A DNA stretch of 64,000 nt, taken from positions 1-64,000 of the forward strand of contig JAUNGN010000002.1 in assembly GCA_030524425.1 (NCBI GenBank). Direction: 5' to 3'. The DNA comes from Clostridia bacterium (GTDB lineage: Bacteria; Bacillota; Clostridia; Lachnospirales; CAG-274). Below the pieces are notes generated by a model. The model ran no database searches. It saw only the letters and a program-made list of their open reading frames with translations, and was not told where the DNA came from. The position numbers and the translations under genes were made by a program. Positions 41,941 through 49,916 of this stretch are shown in pieces; the stretch's first letter is position 1, and the number at the start of each line of letters is the position of its first letter.

Positions 41941-41952
41941 TCCGAAAACGGA
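41941..41952. promoter_or_regulatory. Dyad downstream of the -10 box, possible MarR operator
   Basis: TCCGAAAACGGA lies at the expected transcript start; a related half-site, ATCCGAAAT, falls in the promoter spacer. This layout suits autorepression by the MarR protein, which is inference. Confidence 0.45.
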
Positions 41953-41972
41953 TTTTAGAGGGAGGTTGAAAT

Positions 41973-42449
41973 ATGGATAATAATATTAGTGAGCAAATGA
42001 CAGAGTTTAACAAGATTTATAAAACAATTGACGAAGCTTATCACAGCTACGCTAAAAGCTGTAATTTGTCAAATACTTCCTTATGGATACTATATTCCGT
42101 ATGGGAAAACAATGAGGCATATACACAAAAGGAGCTTTGTGAAGTATGGTCATACAGCAGACAAACTGTTAATTCTTCTCTTAAAAGTCTGGAGGGACAG
42201 GGATTTATTCAGCTTTTACATGAGCTTGACAACAAGAAAAACAAACAAATTATTTTGACAAAAAGAGGAAAAGAGCTTGCGGAAAAAATTGTTGTTCCCT
42301 TAATGGAGGCAGAGAAAAACTCCTTTGCAAGTTTAAGTAATGAGGAAAGATGTGTTTTTTTAAAGCTTATGAAAAAGCATGCCGAATTATTTGGAAAAGA
42401 AGTAAACAAAATAGTAAATAAGTCATCGGAGGATATATCATCGCAATGA
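41973..42449 (+). CDS. MarR family transcriptional regulator
   Basis: The 158-residue protein has the winged-helix layout of MarR regulators: EAYTQKELCEVWSYSRQTVN near residue 48 is the helix-turn-helix, SLKSLEGQGFIQL its end, and NKKNKQIILTKRGKELAEKI the wing. Terminal helices would dimerise. GAGGGAGG precedes the ATG. A terminator follows, then a kinase-like gene and a MATE exporter, so it may regulate that exporter as well as itself (inference). Confidence 0.88.
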   Translation: MDNNISEQMTEFNKIYKTIDEAYHSYAKSCNLSNTSLWILYSVWENNEAYTQKELCEVWSYSRQTVNSSLKSLEGQGFIQLLHELDNKKNKQIILTKRGKELAEKIVVPLMEAEKNSFASLSNEERCVFLKLMKKHAELFGKEVNKIVNKSSEDISSQ

Positions 42450-42470
42450 TATGGTCGAGGAAGATGTCGG

Positions 42471-42510
42471 GTGCGCCCGGTTATTATGAATAACCGGACG
42501 CATTTTTTTT
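42471..42510 (+). terminator. Terminator after the MarR gene
   Basis: A long hairpin centred on CCGGTTATT/AATAACCGG, extended by TGCG/CGCA, ends in a run of T. Confidence 0.85.
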
Positions 42511-42529
42511 ATTCGGGAGGAGATATAAA

Positions 42530-43153
42530 ATGAAAATTATTACAATAAGCCGTGAATTTGGAAGCGGAGGACGTGAATTCGGAAAAAGACTGGCAGATAT
42601 TTTAGGCTATGCCTATTATGACAGAGAAATAATAAATGCTATAGCTGAAAATAGGGAATTAAATGAAGGGTATATTGAAAAAATTCTTGAAAACGGATTA
42701 TTAAACAATTATCCTTTAAAATTCGGGCGTACATTTTCATACGGCACGGTTATGGCACAGCATAATATGACAAAAATTCTTGTTGAACAGCAGAAGGTTA
42801 TTAAAGATATTGCATCAAAAAGTAATTGCATTATTGTTGGAAGAAGTGCCAATATTATATTAAGAAAATATAATCCCTTAAATTTATTTGTATATGCAGA
42901 TATAAAATCTAAAATAGAGAGATGCCGTAAGTATGGAGATGATAAAGAATTATTAAGTGAAAAAGAATTAATAAAAAAAATAAAGCAGGTGGATAAAGGA
43001 AGAGCAAGGCATCAGGAACTGCTTACCGATATTAAGTGGGGTAATAAGGAAGGCTATGACTTGTGCATAAATACAACAGGTCTGGAAATAAAAGAGCTTG
43101 CACCTGTAATTGCAGAATATGCAAAATACAGACTTGGAGGTAATTATAAATGA
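42530..43153 (+). CDS. Cytidylate kinase-like protein
   Basis: The 207-residue P-loop protein begins MKIITISREFGSGGREFGKR, the typical start of the Cytidylate_kin2 family with P-loop GSGGREFGKR. It also has GRSANIILRKY near residue 103. The family is homologous to CMP kinases, but substrate and role are unproven and a genuine cmk normally has a different length and lid. GGGAGGAG precedes the ATG. Its end overlaps the MATE gene (ATGA), so the two are co-translated. Confidence 0.8.
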   Translation: MKIITISREFGSGGREFGKRLADILGYAYYDREIINAIAENRELNEGYIEKILENGLLNNYPLKFGRTFSYGTVMAQHNMTKILVEQQKVIKDIASKSNCIIVGRSANIILRKYNPLNLFVYADIKSKIERCRKYGDDKELLSEKELIKKIKQVDKGRARHQELLTDIKWGNKEGYDLCINTTGLEIKELAPVIAEYAKYRLGGNYK

Positions 43154-44481
43154 GAATACAGTTATCGGAGCATTTTTCATATAAAAAGCTATTGAGATTT
43201 GTATTGCCGTCAATTATAATGATGATATTTACATCAATATACAGTGTGGTAGACGGAGTATTTGTATCTAACTTTGTTGGAAAAACGGCATTTGCAGCAG
43301 TAAATCTTATTATGCCCGTAACAATGGGTATGAGTGTTATAGGATTTATGCTTGGTACTGGAGGAAGTGCCATTGTATCCAAAACTCTTGGCGAAGGCAA
43401 CAGAAAAAAAGCAAATCAGTATTTTACAATGATAGTAATGGCAACTATTATAGGGGGTCTGTTTTTCACTGTTATAGGTTTAATATATATTCGTCCTATT
43501 GCAATAGGAATAGGAGCTACGGAAAATATGCTGGAGGATTGTGTGTTATACGGCAGAATTTTAATGGGAGCAGAAACAGCCTTTATGCTCCAGAATCTGT
43601 TCCAGAGCTTTTTTGTTACTGCGGAAAAACCTCAAATAGGTCTTGGTATGACTGTTTTGGCAGGCTTAACCAATATAATACTTGACACACTTTTTATAGC
43701 AGTGTTTAAATGGGGTATTGCCGGTGCTGCCATTGCTACTGCCGCCAGTCAGTTCATAGGCGGTATTGTTCCCATTTTTTACTTTATAAGGAAAAATGAC
43801 AGTATACTTCAGCTTACAAGGACCAATATAAGCTTTAAAATACTATTAAAGGCTTGTACAAACGGTTCATCTGAGCTTATGACTAATCTTTCTTCATCTG
43901 TAGTAAATATACTGTATAATTTTCAGCTTATGAAAATAGCGGGAGAAGATGGTGTTGCAGCTTATGGAGTAATTATGTATGTTAATTTTATATTTATGGC
44001 AATATATATAGGCTATTCAATAGGAAGTGCTCCTATTATTGGTTATCATTACGGTGCCGCAAATTATGATGAGCTTAAAAATTTATTAAAAAAGAGTCTT
44101 ATGATAGTAGGAGGATTTGGCTTTGTTTTAACATTTACAGCAATTTTATTATCTTCACCATTGTCAAAAATTTTTGTAGGCTATAATTTTGATTTATATG
44201 AAATGACTAAGCATGGATTCAGATTGTATTCATTATCATTTTTAGTAAGCGGTTTTAATGTCTTTGGTTCAGCCTTTTTTACGGCACTTAATAATAGTGT
44301 GATTTCTGCCGCAATTTCATTTTTAAGAACACTTTTATTTCAGGTTACGGTTGTTTTTATACTTCCTTTAATATTGGGTCTTAACGGTATATGGCTTACA
44401 GTGTCAGCTGCTGAATTGCTTACGGTTGTTATTACGGTTATATTTTTTATTAAAAATAAAAATAAATATCAATATGCTTAA
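43150..44481 (+). CDS. MATE family multidrug exporter
   Basis: The 443-residue membrane protein has about twelve hydrophobic helices in two related halves, as in MATE Na+ or H+ antiporters. Supporting segments are IYSVVDGVFVSNFVGKTAFA near residue 25, GTGGSAIVSKTLGEGN near 66 and the second-half SIGSAPIIGYHYGAANYDEL near 292. Export of drugs or metabolites is likely; the substrate is unknown. It follows the kinase-like gene with a 4-base overlap and faces a convergent terminator. Confidence 0.88.
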   Translation: MRIQLSEHFSYKKLLRFVLPSIIMMIFTSIYSVVDGVFVSNFVGKTAFAAVNLIMPVTMGMSVIGFMLGTGGSAIVSKTLGEGNRKKANQYFTMIVMATIIGGLFFTVIGLIYIRPIAIGIGATENMLEDCVLYGRILMGAETAFMLQNLFQSFFVTAEKPQIGLGMTVLAGLTNIILDTLFIAVFKWGIAGAAIATAASQFIGGIVPIFYFIRKNDSILQLTRTNISFKILLKACTNGSSELMTNLSSSVVNILYNFQLMKIAGEDGVAAYGVIMYVNFIFMAIYIGYSIGSAPIIGYHYGAANYDELKNLLKKSLMIVGGFGFVLTFTAILLSSPLSKIFVGYNFDLYEMTKHGFRLYSLSFLVSGFNVFGSAFFTALNNSVISAAISFLRTLLFQVTVVFILPLILGLNGIWLTVSAAELLTVVITVIFFIKNKNKYQYA

Positions 44482-44539
44482 ATTCAATATAAGATTAAAG
44501 GGAATTTGATAAGAATATTTTGCAGTTAAAAAAAGTGCA

Positions 44540-44559
44540 GCGGGGGAATTATCCCCCGC
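44540..44559 (-). terminator. Convergent terminator between MATE and Cys-rich genes
   Basis: GCGGGGG/CCCCCGC with a 6-base loop is followed on the minus strand by TGCACTTTTTTT. It clearly ends the minus-strand transcript and may act on the MATE transcript as well. Confidence 0.75.
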
Positions 44560-44569
44560 AAATTAAAAA

Positions 44570-44755
44570 TTAGCACTTAGAGTCGCAAAGACCAAAGTTG
44601 CCGTTGCCGCAGCAGCAGAAAAGAATAACTAAAATGATAATCCATGAACAATCATTACCGCAGCCAAATAAATTGCCTATGCCGTTGTTACCGCAGCAGC
44701 AGAATAATAAAATAACGATGATCCATAAAAAACTATTGTTATTGTTGCAACCCAT
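44570..44755 (-). CDS. Small Cys-rich repeat protein (CCCGN type)
   Basis: The 61-residue protein consists of two near-repeats of a hydrophobic segment ending in FCCCGN: FLWIIVILLFCCCGNNGIGN and WIIILVILFCCCGNGN. It resembles the short high-cysteine proteins of Clostridia that databases call chorion-class HCB proteins, whose function is unknown. GGAGGTAA precedes the ATG. It is single-gene and flanked by a terminator. Possible roles include a membrane or spore-coat component (inference). Confidence 0.75.
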   Translation of the reverse strand: MGCNNNNSFLWIIVILLFCCCGNNGIGNLFGCGNDCSWIIILVILFCCCGNGNFGLCDSKC

Positions 44756-44864
44756 AAATAAGTTACCTCCAAAATTAAATACAATATAATCTATGCAGAT
44801 TTTAAAATTTATTGCACGTCCATATAAAAATTTATTAATATAAATTAATGTTTATACTTCCCTA

Positions 44865-44893
44865 TTGAAAAAATCCTCATTTTATGTTAAAAT
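44865..44893 (+). promoter_or_regulatory. Promoter of nadC-nadA-proC
   Basis: TTGAAA (44865-44870) and TAAAAT (44888-44893) at 17-base spacing, with a TGT extension ahead of the -10 box. Confidence 0.7.
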
Positions 44894-44897
44894 TTCT

Positions 44898-44911
44898 ACA
44901 ATTATAATTGT
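44898..44911. promoter_or_regulatory. Palindrome at the nadC transcript start, possible operator
   Basis: The perfect 14-base palindrome ACAATTATAATTGT covers the expected start of transcription. A repressor of NAD synthesis would fit there, but the regulator is not identified. Confidence 0.45.
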
Positions 44912-44932
44912 TTCCGTAAAGGAGGATACAAA

Positions 44933-45778
44933 ATGAATAAGCTGATTGCTAAAGAATTAATTGAAGTTTTTTTAAAGGAAGATGTCGGCACGGGGGATTT
45001 ATCCACAAGCCTTGTGTTTGATGAGGATATAAGAGGTGAAGGATATTTTCTGGCTAAGGATGACGGAATTGTTTGCGGTACGGATATTATTGATTTGACT
45101 TATTCTTTTTTCAGCGATGATTACAGTATTACCCTTTATAAAAAGGATGGAGATATTGTTAAAAGGGGTGAGCATATAGCTAAGGCTGAGGGTAAGGCAT
45201 CCACTTTGCTGACTGCAGAAAGAGTTGTGCTTAATTTAATGCAGCTTATGAGCGGTATTGCAACTATGGGTAACAGGCTTGTCACTGCTCTTGATGATTC
45301 ATCCATTAAGATAGTTGATACAAGAAAGACTCATCCGGGACTTAGAATGTTTGAAAAATATGCTGTTACCTGCGGAGGCTGTTACAATCACCGTTATGCA
45401 CTTTATGACGGTGTTATGCTTAAGGATAATCATATTGCCTTTGCAGGAGGAATTACCAAAGCAGTAAATAAGGTAAAATCACAGCTTGGTCATATGGTTA
45501 AAGTAGAGGTTGAAACCGAAACAAGAGAACAGGTTATTGAGGCAGTTAATGCAGGAGCTGATGTTATTATGTTTGATAACAGAACTCCTGATGAAATTAA
45601 GGAGCTTCAAAAGCTTGTACCATCTCATATTGTTACGGAAGCATCAGGCGGAATTACTCTTGATACAATTGGAAGCTTTAAGGGCTGCGGAGTAAATATT
45701 ATATCGGCAGGTTCACTTACAAACGGAGTTAAGCCGCTGGATATTAGCTTTTTAAGCAAGGAGGCAATTAAAAAATGA
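44933..45778 (+). CDS. nadC: Quinolinate phosphoribosyltransferase
   Basis: The 281-residue enzyme turns quinolinate and PRPP into nicotinate mononucleotide in de novo NAD synthesis. Key segments are EDVGTGDLSTSLVF near residue 17, DTRKTHPGLRMFEKYAVTCG near 125 and HRYALYDGVMLKDNHI near 150. The phosphate-binding C-terminal EASGGITLD is intact. AAGGAGG precedes the ATG, and its end overlaps nadA by 4 bases. The nadB gene normally seen with nadA and nadC is not in the window. Confidence 0.95.
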   Translation: MNKLIAKELIEVFLKEDVGTGDLSTSLVFDEDIRGEGYFLAKDDGIVCGTDIIDLTYSFFSDDYSITLYKKDGDIVKRGEHIAKAEGKASTLLTAERVVLNLMQLMSGIATMGNRLVTALDDSSIKIVDTRKTHPGLRMFEKYAVTCGGCYNHRYALYDGVMLKDNHIAFAGGITKAVNKVKSQLGHMVKVEVETETREQVIEAVNAGADVIMFDNRTPDEIKELQKLVPSHIVTEASGGITLDTIGSFKGCGVNIISAGSLTNGVKPLDISFLSKEAIKK

Positions 45779-46803
45779 TAAACAGAATTAAGGAAATAAA
45801 AAATCAGTTAGGGGAGGATTTGTTAATTCTTGCCCATCATTATCAGAGAGATGAAATTGTTCAGCTTGCAGATGCAGTTGGTGACAGCTTAAAGCTGGCT
45901 CAGATAGCCGAAGAAAATAAAAAGGCAAAATATATTGTTTTCTGTGGTGTTCATTTTATGGCAGAAACTGCGGATATACTTTCAGAGGATTATCAGAGAG
46001 TATTCCTGCCTGCTCCAACATCAGGCTGTCCTATGGCTGATATGGCGGACAGAGAAAGTGCTGAAAAGGCATGGGATATTATTACCGGGGAGCTGGGTGA
46101 CAGTATTTGCCCTATTACATATATTAATTCAAAAGCTGAAGTTAAGGCCTTCTGCGGTGTTCATGAGGGTACTGCAGTTACATCGGGCAATGCTGAAAAG
46201 GTTGTTAAATGGGGCCTTGGCGTAAAGGATAAAATTCTTTTTCTACCTGATCAGAATTTAGGCAAGAATACTGCAGTTTCTTTAGGTGTTGACGAAAAAT
46301 ATATGGCTCTTTACGACCAAAATACGGAAAAATTAATTTATAGCTGTGAACCTTCTCAGGTTAAAATGATACTTTGGAACGGATATTGCCATGTTCATCA
46401 CAAAATTACTCCCCAAAAGGTTGAAGAGGCAAGAAAGGCAAATCCCCATGCCAAAATTATTGTTCATCCCGAATGTCCTCATGAGGTTGTTAAAATGTGT
46501 GACGGTGCAGGCTCCACAACATATTTGATTAAGGCTGTTGAAAATAGTGATGCAGGGTCTAAGTGGATTGTTGGTACTGAATTTAATTTGGTCAGGAGAT
46601 TAAGAGAAAGGTTTACTGACAGGGATATTAAGATTCTTGATACGGGAAGTATATGTACAAATATGAATAAAACTTCTCTTGAAAATCTTTGTGAAACCCT
46701 TGAGGAAATTTTAAAGGGTGATTACAGAAAGCAGATTACAGTAGATGAGAAAACTGCCAGGGAGGCTGTTATGTCCCTTAACACAATGCTTTCATTAAGC
46801 TAA
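45775..46803 (+). CDS. nadA: Quinolinate synthase
   Basis: The 342-residue iron-sulfur enzyme condenses iminoaspartate with dihydroxyacetone phosphate. LILAHHYQRDEIVQLADAVG lies near residue 17; likely cluster cysteines are in VFCGVHFMAETADIL near 60, in HPECPHEVVKMCDG near 238 and in DTGSICTNMNKTSL near 290. The ATG overlaps nadC. GGAGG-like AAGGAGG lies inside nadC. Iminoaspartate must come from a nadB or aspartate dehydrogenase gene elsewhere. Confidence 0.95.
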   Translation: MINRIKEIKNQLGEDLLILAHHYQRDEIVQLADAVGDSLKLAQIAEENKKAKYIVFCGVHFMAETADILSEDYQRVFLPAPTSGCPMADMADRESAEKAWDIITGELGDSICPITYINSKAEVKAFCGVHEGTAVTSGNAEKVVKWGLGVKDKILFLPDQNLGKNTAVSLGVDEKYMALYDQNTEKLIYSCEPSQVKMILWNGYCHVHHKITPQKVEEARKANPHAKIIVHPECPHEVVKMCDGAGSTTYLIKAVENSDAGSKWIVGTEFNLVRRLRERFTDRDIKILDTGSICTNMNKTSLENLCETLEEILKGDYRKQITVDEKTAREAVMSLNTMLSLS

Positions 46804-46819
46804 GGAGGATTATTAAGGT

Positions 46820-47623
46820 ATGAAGTTAGGATTTATAGGTGCAGGAAATATGGGAGGAGCCATTATAAGAGGCTTTATTAAAAGCGGTAAGGTAAAGGCT
46901 GAAAATATAGCTGTAAGCAGAAAAAACAAAACTGCTCTTTCCGGTATGGTGTCTGAGCTTGGTATAGTTCCCTGTGAAAGCTCCGAGGAGATTGTCAGTA
47001 AATGTGATGTGCTCTTTATGGCTGTAAAGCCTGTTATGTTTAAAGGTGTTATTGATGAAATTAAGTTCAGCGTTAAAGAAAATATGCCTCTTATAGTGTC
47101 TATGGCTGCAGGCCTTACTACTGAAAGTATAAGAGATATGTTTGGCTTTGATTTAAAAATTGTGAGAATAATGCCTAATATTAATGCAGAAATATTAATG
47201 TCTGCAACATCGGTATGTAAAAATGAAACGGCATCTGACGAGGATTTAGACCTTATTAAGGATTTATTTTCTTCAATTGGTTTTGCTGCAGAGGTAGCAG
47301 AATCCCAATTTCCTGTTTTTAGTGCTATTGCAGGCTGTTCTCCGGCTTATGTTTATATGTTTATAGATGCTCTTGCAAGAGGTGCTCAGAAAATGGGTAT
47401 GAATAAAAAGCAGGCTCTTGAAATTGCTGCCGCTGCTGTTGCAGGCAGTGCCAATATGTTTATTAAAAGCGGGGAGCATCCTCAGGCTCTTGTGGATAAG
47501 GTTTGTTCTCCGGGAGGTACTACCATTGAGGGTCTTTGTACTCTTGAGGAATATAAGTTTACTTCAGGTATTGTAAAAGCTGTTGAAAATATTGTAAATA
47601 AGGATAAATCTCTTAACAAGTAG
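46820..47623 (+). CDS. proC: Pyrroline-5-carboxylate reductase
   Basis: The 267-residue enzyme performs the last step of proline synthesis using NAD(P)H. The Rossmann motif is GFIGAGNMGGAIIRGF at residue 4, and the family signature spans SPAYVYMFIDALARGAQKMG near 174 and SPGGTTIEGL near 231. AAGGAGG lies 16 bases after nadA, so it belongs to the same operon and its use of NAD(P) links it to the upstream genes only loosely. Confidence 0.95.
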   Translation: MKLGFIGAGNMGGAIIRGFIKSGKVKAENIAVSRKNKTALSGMVSELGIVPCESSEEIVSKCDVLFMAVKPVMFKGVIDEIKFSVKENMPLIVSMAAGLTTESIRDMFGFDLKIVRIMPNINAEILMSATSVCKNETASDEDLDLIKDLFSSIGFAAEVAESQFPVFSAIAGCSPAYVYMFIDALARGAQKMGMNKKQALEIAAAAVAGSANMFIKSGEHPQALVDKVCSPGGTTIEGLCTLEEYKFTSGIVKAVENIVNKDKSLNK

Positions 47624-47628
47624 TAAAA

Positions 47629-47675
47629 AGGCTTTATATTGAATTTAAATCTTCAATATAAAGCCTCTTTTTATT
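47629..47675. terminator. Bidirectional terminator between proC and the RseC-like gene
   Basis: The 14-bp perfect stem AGGCTTTATATTGA/TCAATATAAAGCCT with T-rich flanks serves both converging genes. Confidence 0.85.
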
Positions 47676-48105
47676 TTAAAACTTTTACAGCCTTTGGCAC
47701 ATAATTACCCCTTTTAAACCTATCTTCCTGAGTGTGAATAATAAGGTATGTAATTACCACAAGAAAAAGGCCTGCAGCTATACCTGTAAGCTCACTGTTT
47801 TTAATGCCAAAGTTAACTGCACCGTAGTAACCTCCGAAAATGCCTGCCATAAAGGCAATAAAGGGAATACCGTACATTATAAGTGTTGCTTTCATAAAGT
47901 CTGCATTGTCAAGAACAACGTCAACTTTATTGCCGACAACGGCATTGCACATATTTTCTGCTTTTATTATCATATCTTCTTTTTTCATACCGGCAGAGCA
48001 GGCTCTGCATTTTGCACAGGCTTCTGTTCTCTGCATTTTTACTATAAGGCGGTTATTTTCTTTACCAATAACCTCCCCCACTTCGCCTAAAATTTTATAA
48101 TCCAT
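47671..48105 (-). CDS. RseC/SoxR-reducing-type membrane protein
   Basis: The 144-residue protein has an N-terminal soluble domain with four cysteines in EACAKCRACSAGMKKED and CNAVVGNKVDV (residues about 28-60), then two membrane helices (about 72-95 and 105-127), the RseC/MucC layout. Relatives occur with Rnf or SoxR-reducing systems and may bind iron-sulfur; here no rnf genes are adjacent. AAGGAGAT precedes the ATG. Confidence 0.85.
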   Translation of the reverse strand: MDYKILGEVGEVIGKENNRLIVKMQRTEACAKCRACSAGMKKEDMIIKAENMCNAVVGNKVDVVLDNADFMKATLIMYGIPFIAFMAGIFGGYYGAVNFGIKNSELTGIAAGLFLVVITYLIIHTQEDRFKRGNYVPKAVKVLK

Positions 48106-48180
48106 ATTTATATCTCCTTAATTATGTTTTAACAATAAGAGTATTATTGTAAGCTGTTTTGATTTTCTTTCTTATTATAT

Positions 48181-48210
48181 ATTATATCAAAAATCTGTCT
48201 GTGGCAACAA
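48181..48210 (-). promoter_or_regulatory. Promoter of the RseC-like gene
   Basis: On the minus strand TTGTTG (48205-48210) and TATAAT (48181-48186) are 18 bases apart. Confidence 0.6.
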
Positions 48211-48264
48211 AAAATTTACGATATTTTTTATTTGTGTTTTTAAATTTAAATAAAGGTCTGAATC

Positions 48265-48293
48265 TTGACACTTTTTTTTGATAGTGTTATACT
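48265..48293 (+). promoter_or_regulatory. Promoter of the chromate-transporter pair
   Basis: TTGACA (48265-48270) and TATACT (48288-48293) at 17-base spacing. Confidence 0.85.
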
Positions 48294-48342
48294 AAATGTG
48301 TTTTTCTGTAAAAATATAACATATTGTAAGGGGGAGATAGAA

Positions 48343-48900
48343 TTGAAAGAATTATTAAAGCTTTATTTATTATTTGTTAAAATGGGAAGTGTGTGCTTCG
48401 GCGGAGGTTATGCAATGCTGCCTATACTTGAAAGGGAGCTTGTTACAAACAGAGGCTGGTGTACAAAGGAGGAGCTTATTGATTACTATGCAATAGGTCA
48501 GTGTACTCCCGGTGTAATAGCCGTAAATACTTCTACATTTATAGGTCATAAGTTAAAGGGTATACCGGGAGGTATAGTAGCTACATTAGGCTTTGTTACT
48601 CCCTCAATTGTTATTATTTCACTTATTGCAACAATTTTGCAGTATATAACTGATTTGCCTGTTGTGACATATGCATTTGGAGGTATCAGAATTTGTGTAT
48701 GTGTGCTTATAATAAGTGCAACGGTTAAGCTTTGGAAAAGTGCAATTACAAATAAAACCGGAATAGGTATATTTTTAGTTGTATTCCTTTTATCTGCAAT
48801 ATGGGATATAAGTCCTGTTGTAGTTGTAATTTCTGCAGGGCTGTTTGGTTTTATTTACAGAACTGTTGCTGAAAAAATGGCAGGAGGTAAAAACAAATGA
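48343..48900 (+). CDS. Chromate transporter, first subunit (short ChrA)
   Basis: The 185-residue protein is a half-size ChrA domain with about five or six helices. The motif FVKMGSVCFGGGYAMLPILE near residue 10 and ALGQCTPG-like YAIGQCTPGVIAVNTSTFIG near 46 are family signatures. Half-size proteins work as heterodimers with a partner, here the next gene. Translation starts at TTG behind GGGGGAG; a longer reading overlaps the promoter and is rejected. The real substrate may be chromate or another anion. Confidence 0.85.
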   Translation: MKELLKLYLLFVKMGSVCFGGGYAMLPILERELVTNRGWCTKEELIDYYAIGQCTPGVIAVNTSTFIGHKLKGIPGGIVATLGFVTPSIVIISLIATILQYITDLPVVTYAFGGIRICVCVLIISATVKLWKSAITNKTGIGIFLVVFLLSAIWDISPVVVVISAGLFGFIYRTVAEKMAGGKNK

Positions 48901-49463
48901 TATATTTGCATTTAATATATGAATTTTTTAAGATAGGTTTATTTGCTATTGGAGGCGGTCTGGCAACCCTCCCCTTTTTGCAGAATTTGTCATATAAATA
49001 TCCGGAGTGGTATTCAATACAGGATTTAATGAATATGGTGGCAGTTTCCGAATCTACACCGGGACCTATGGGAGTTAATATGTCTACTTATGTGGGTTTT
49101 ACAACAGGGGGTATATTTGGAGGTATATGTTCTACATTGGGTCTTGTTGCACCATCTGTTATTATAATTATTATTGTGGCTTCAATTTTTAATAAATTTA
49201 AAAACAGTCCTGTTGTGGATAAGGTTTTCTCAGGTATAAGGCCTGCTTCAATGGGACTTATTGCGGCAGCAGGTTTTCTTGTAATGAAGGAGGCGCTTTT
49301 TAATATTCCTTTATTTAAAGAAAGCGGTGCTTTTATGGATTTATTTAAATTTAAGTCTATATTATTCGGCATTGTTTTGTATATTGCCTTTGTTAAATTT
49401 AATAAACACCCTATATTTTATATTGCATTGGCGGCAGCTGCAGGCATTATAGTTAAGTTTTAA
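48897..49463 (+). CDS. Chromate transporter, second subunit (short ChrA)
   Basis: The 188-residue partner has the same half-domain layout: FFKIGLFAIGGGLATLPFLQ near residue 9 and SESTPGPMGVNMSTYVGF near 49. The ATG overlaps the previous stop (ATGA), so subunits are made in equal amounts. Helix content matches the first subunit in the inverted topology expected of such pairs. No terminator hairpin is obvious after it; an origin-like AT-rich stretch follows. Confidence 0.85.
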   Translation: MIYLHLIYEFFKIGLFAIGGGLATLPFLQNLSYKYPEWYSIQDLMNMVAVSESTPGPMGVNMSTYVGFTTGGIFGGICSTLGLVAPSVIIIIIVASIFNKFKNSPVVDKVFSGIRPASMGLIAAAGFLVMKEALFNIPLFKESGAFMDLFKFKSILFGIVLYIAFVKFNKHPIFYIALAAAAGIIVKF

Positions 49464-49916
49464 TAAGTTATAGGGGAGTTGTGAATTAATTTTTACAATA
49501 TTTTTGTACAATTTTTACAAAATTGTTAAGCTAATGTAAAATTATGTAAAATAATAAAAAAATTAAGCTGTGGACATTTTAGCATGAATGTGGATAACTT
49601 TTAAAATTACCCACTTCACAAATTAGCATAAATAGGTTATTAACAAAGTTTTCCCACTTATCCACAAATGTTATTATATAGTTTTTAACAATTACAGGTA
49701 TACAAAACAAAGTTATCCACAAAATACAATTAAGCTAAAAAATTAACTGTAATTGGCTTAACAAGAGGATTTTACAATTTTGTGAAAATTTATTATAAAA
49801 AAAATTTAAACCTATATTTAAAAAAAATATTAATTTAATAAAGGATATTTCCTTTTTATGGAGAATATAAATAGTAAGAAGATTATTCTTCTATTTATTA
49901 CAAAGGAGTTGGTGTT
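49464..49916. other. AT-rich intergenic stretch with a DnaA-box cluster
   Basis: Apart from the DnaA boxes (described separately) this stretch has repeated poly-A/T runs, a near-repeat TAAGCTAA/TTAAGCT and probable hpf promoter elements that I cannot define with certainty. No gene was seen. Confidence 0.6.
49568..49721. promoter_or_regulatory. Cluster of DnaA boxes away from dnaA
   Basis: Three perfect DnaA boxes occur within 133 bases: TGTGGATAA (49589-49597, inverted), TTATCCACA (49658-49666) and TTATCCACA (49713-49721). A weaker TGTGGACAT starts at 49568. Very AT-rich DNA lies on the right side. This is denser in perfect boxes than the region near dnaA 22 kb away. Confidence 0.8.

Noticed and set aside
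45510-46225. Out-of-frame reading frames inside nadC and nadA
   Set aside because: Both genes are intact with family motifs, so the other frames are shadows.
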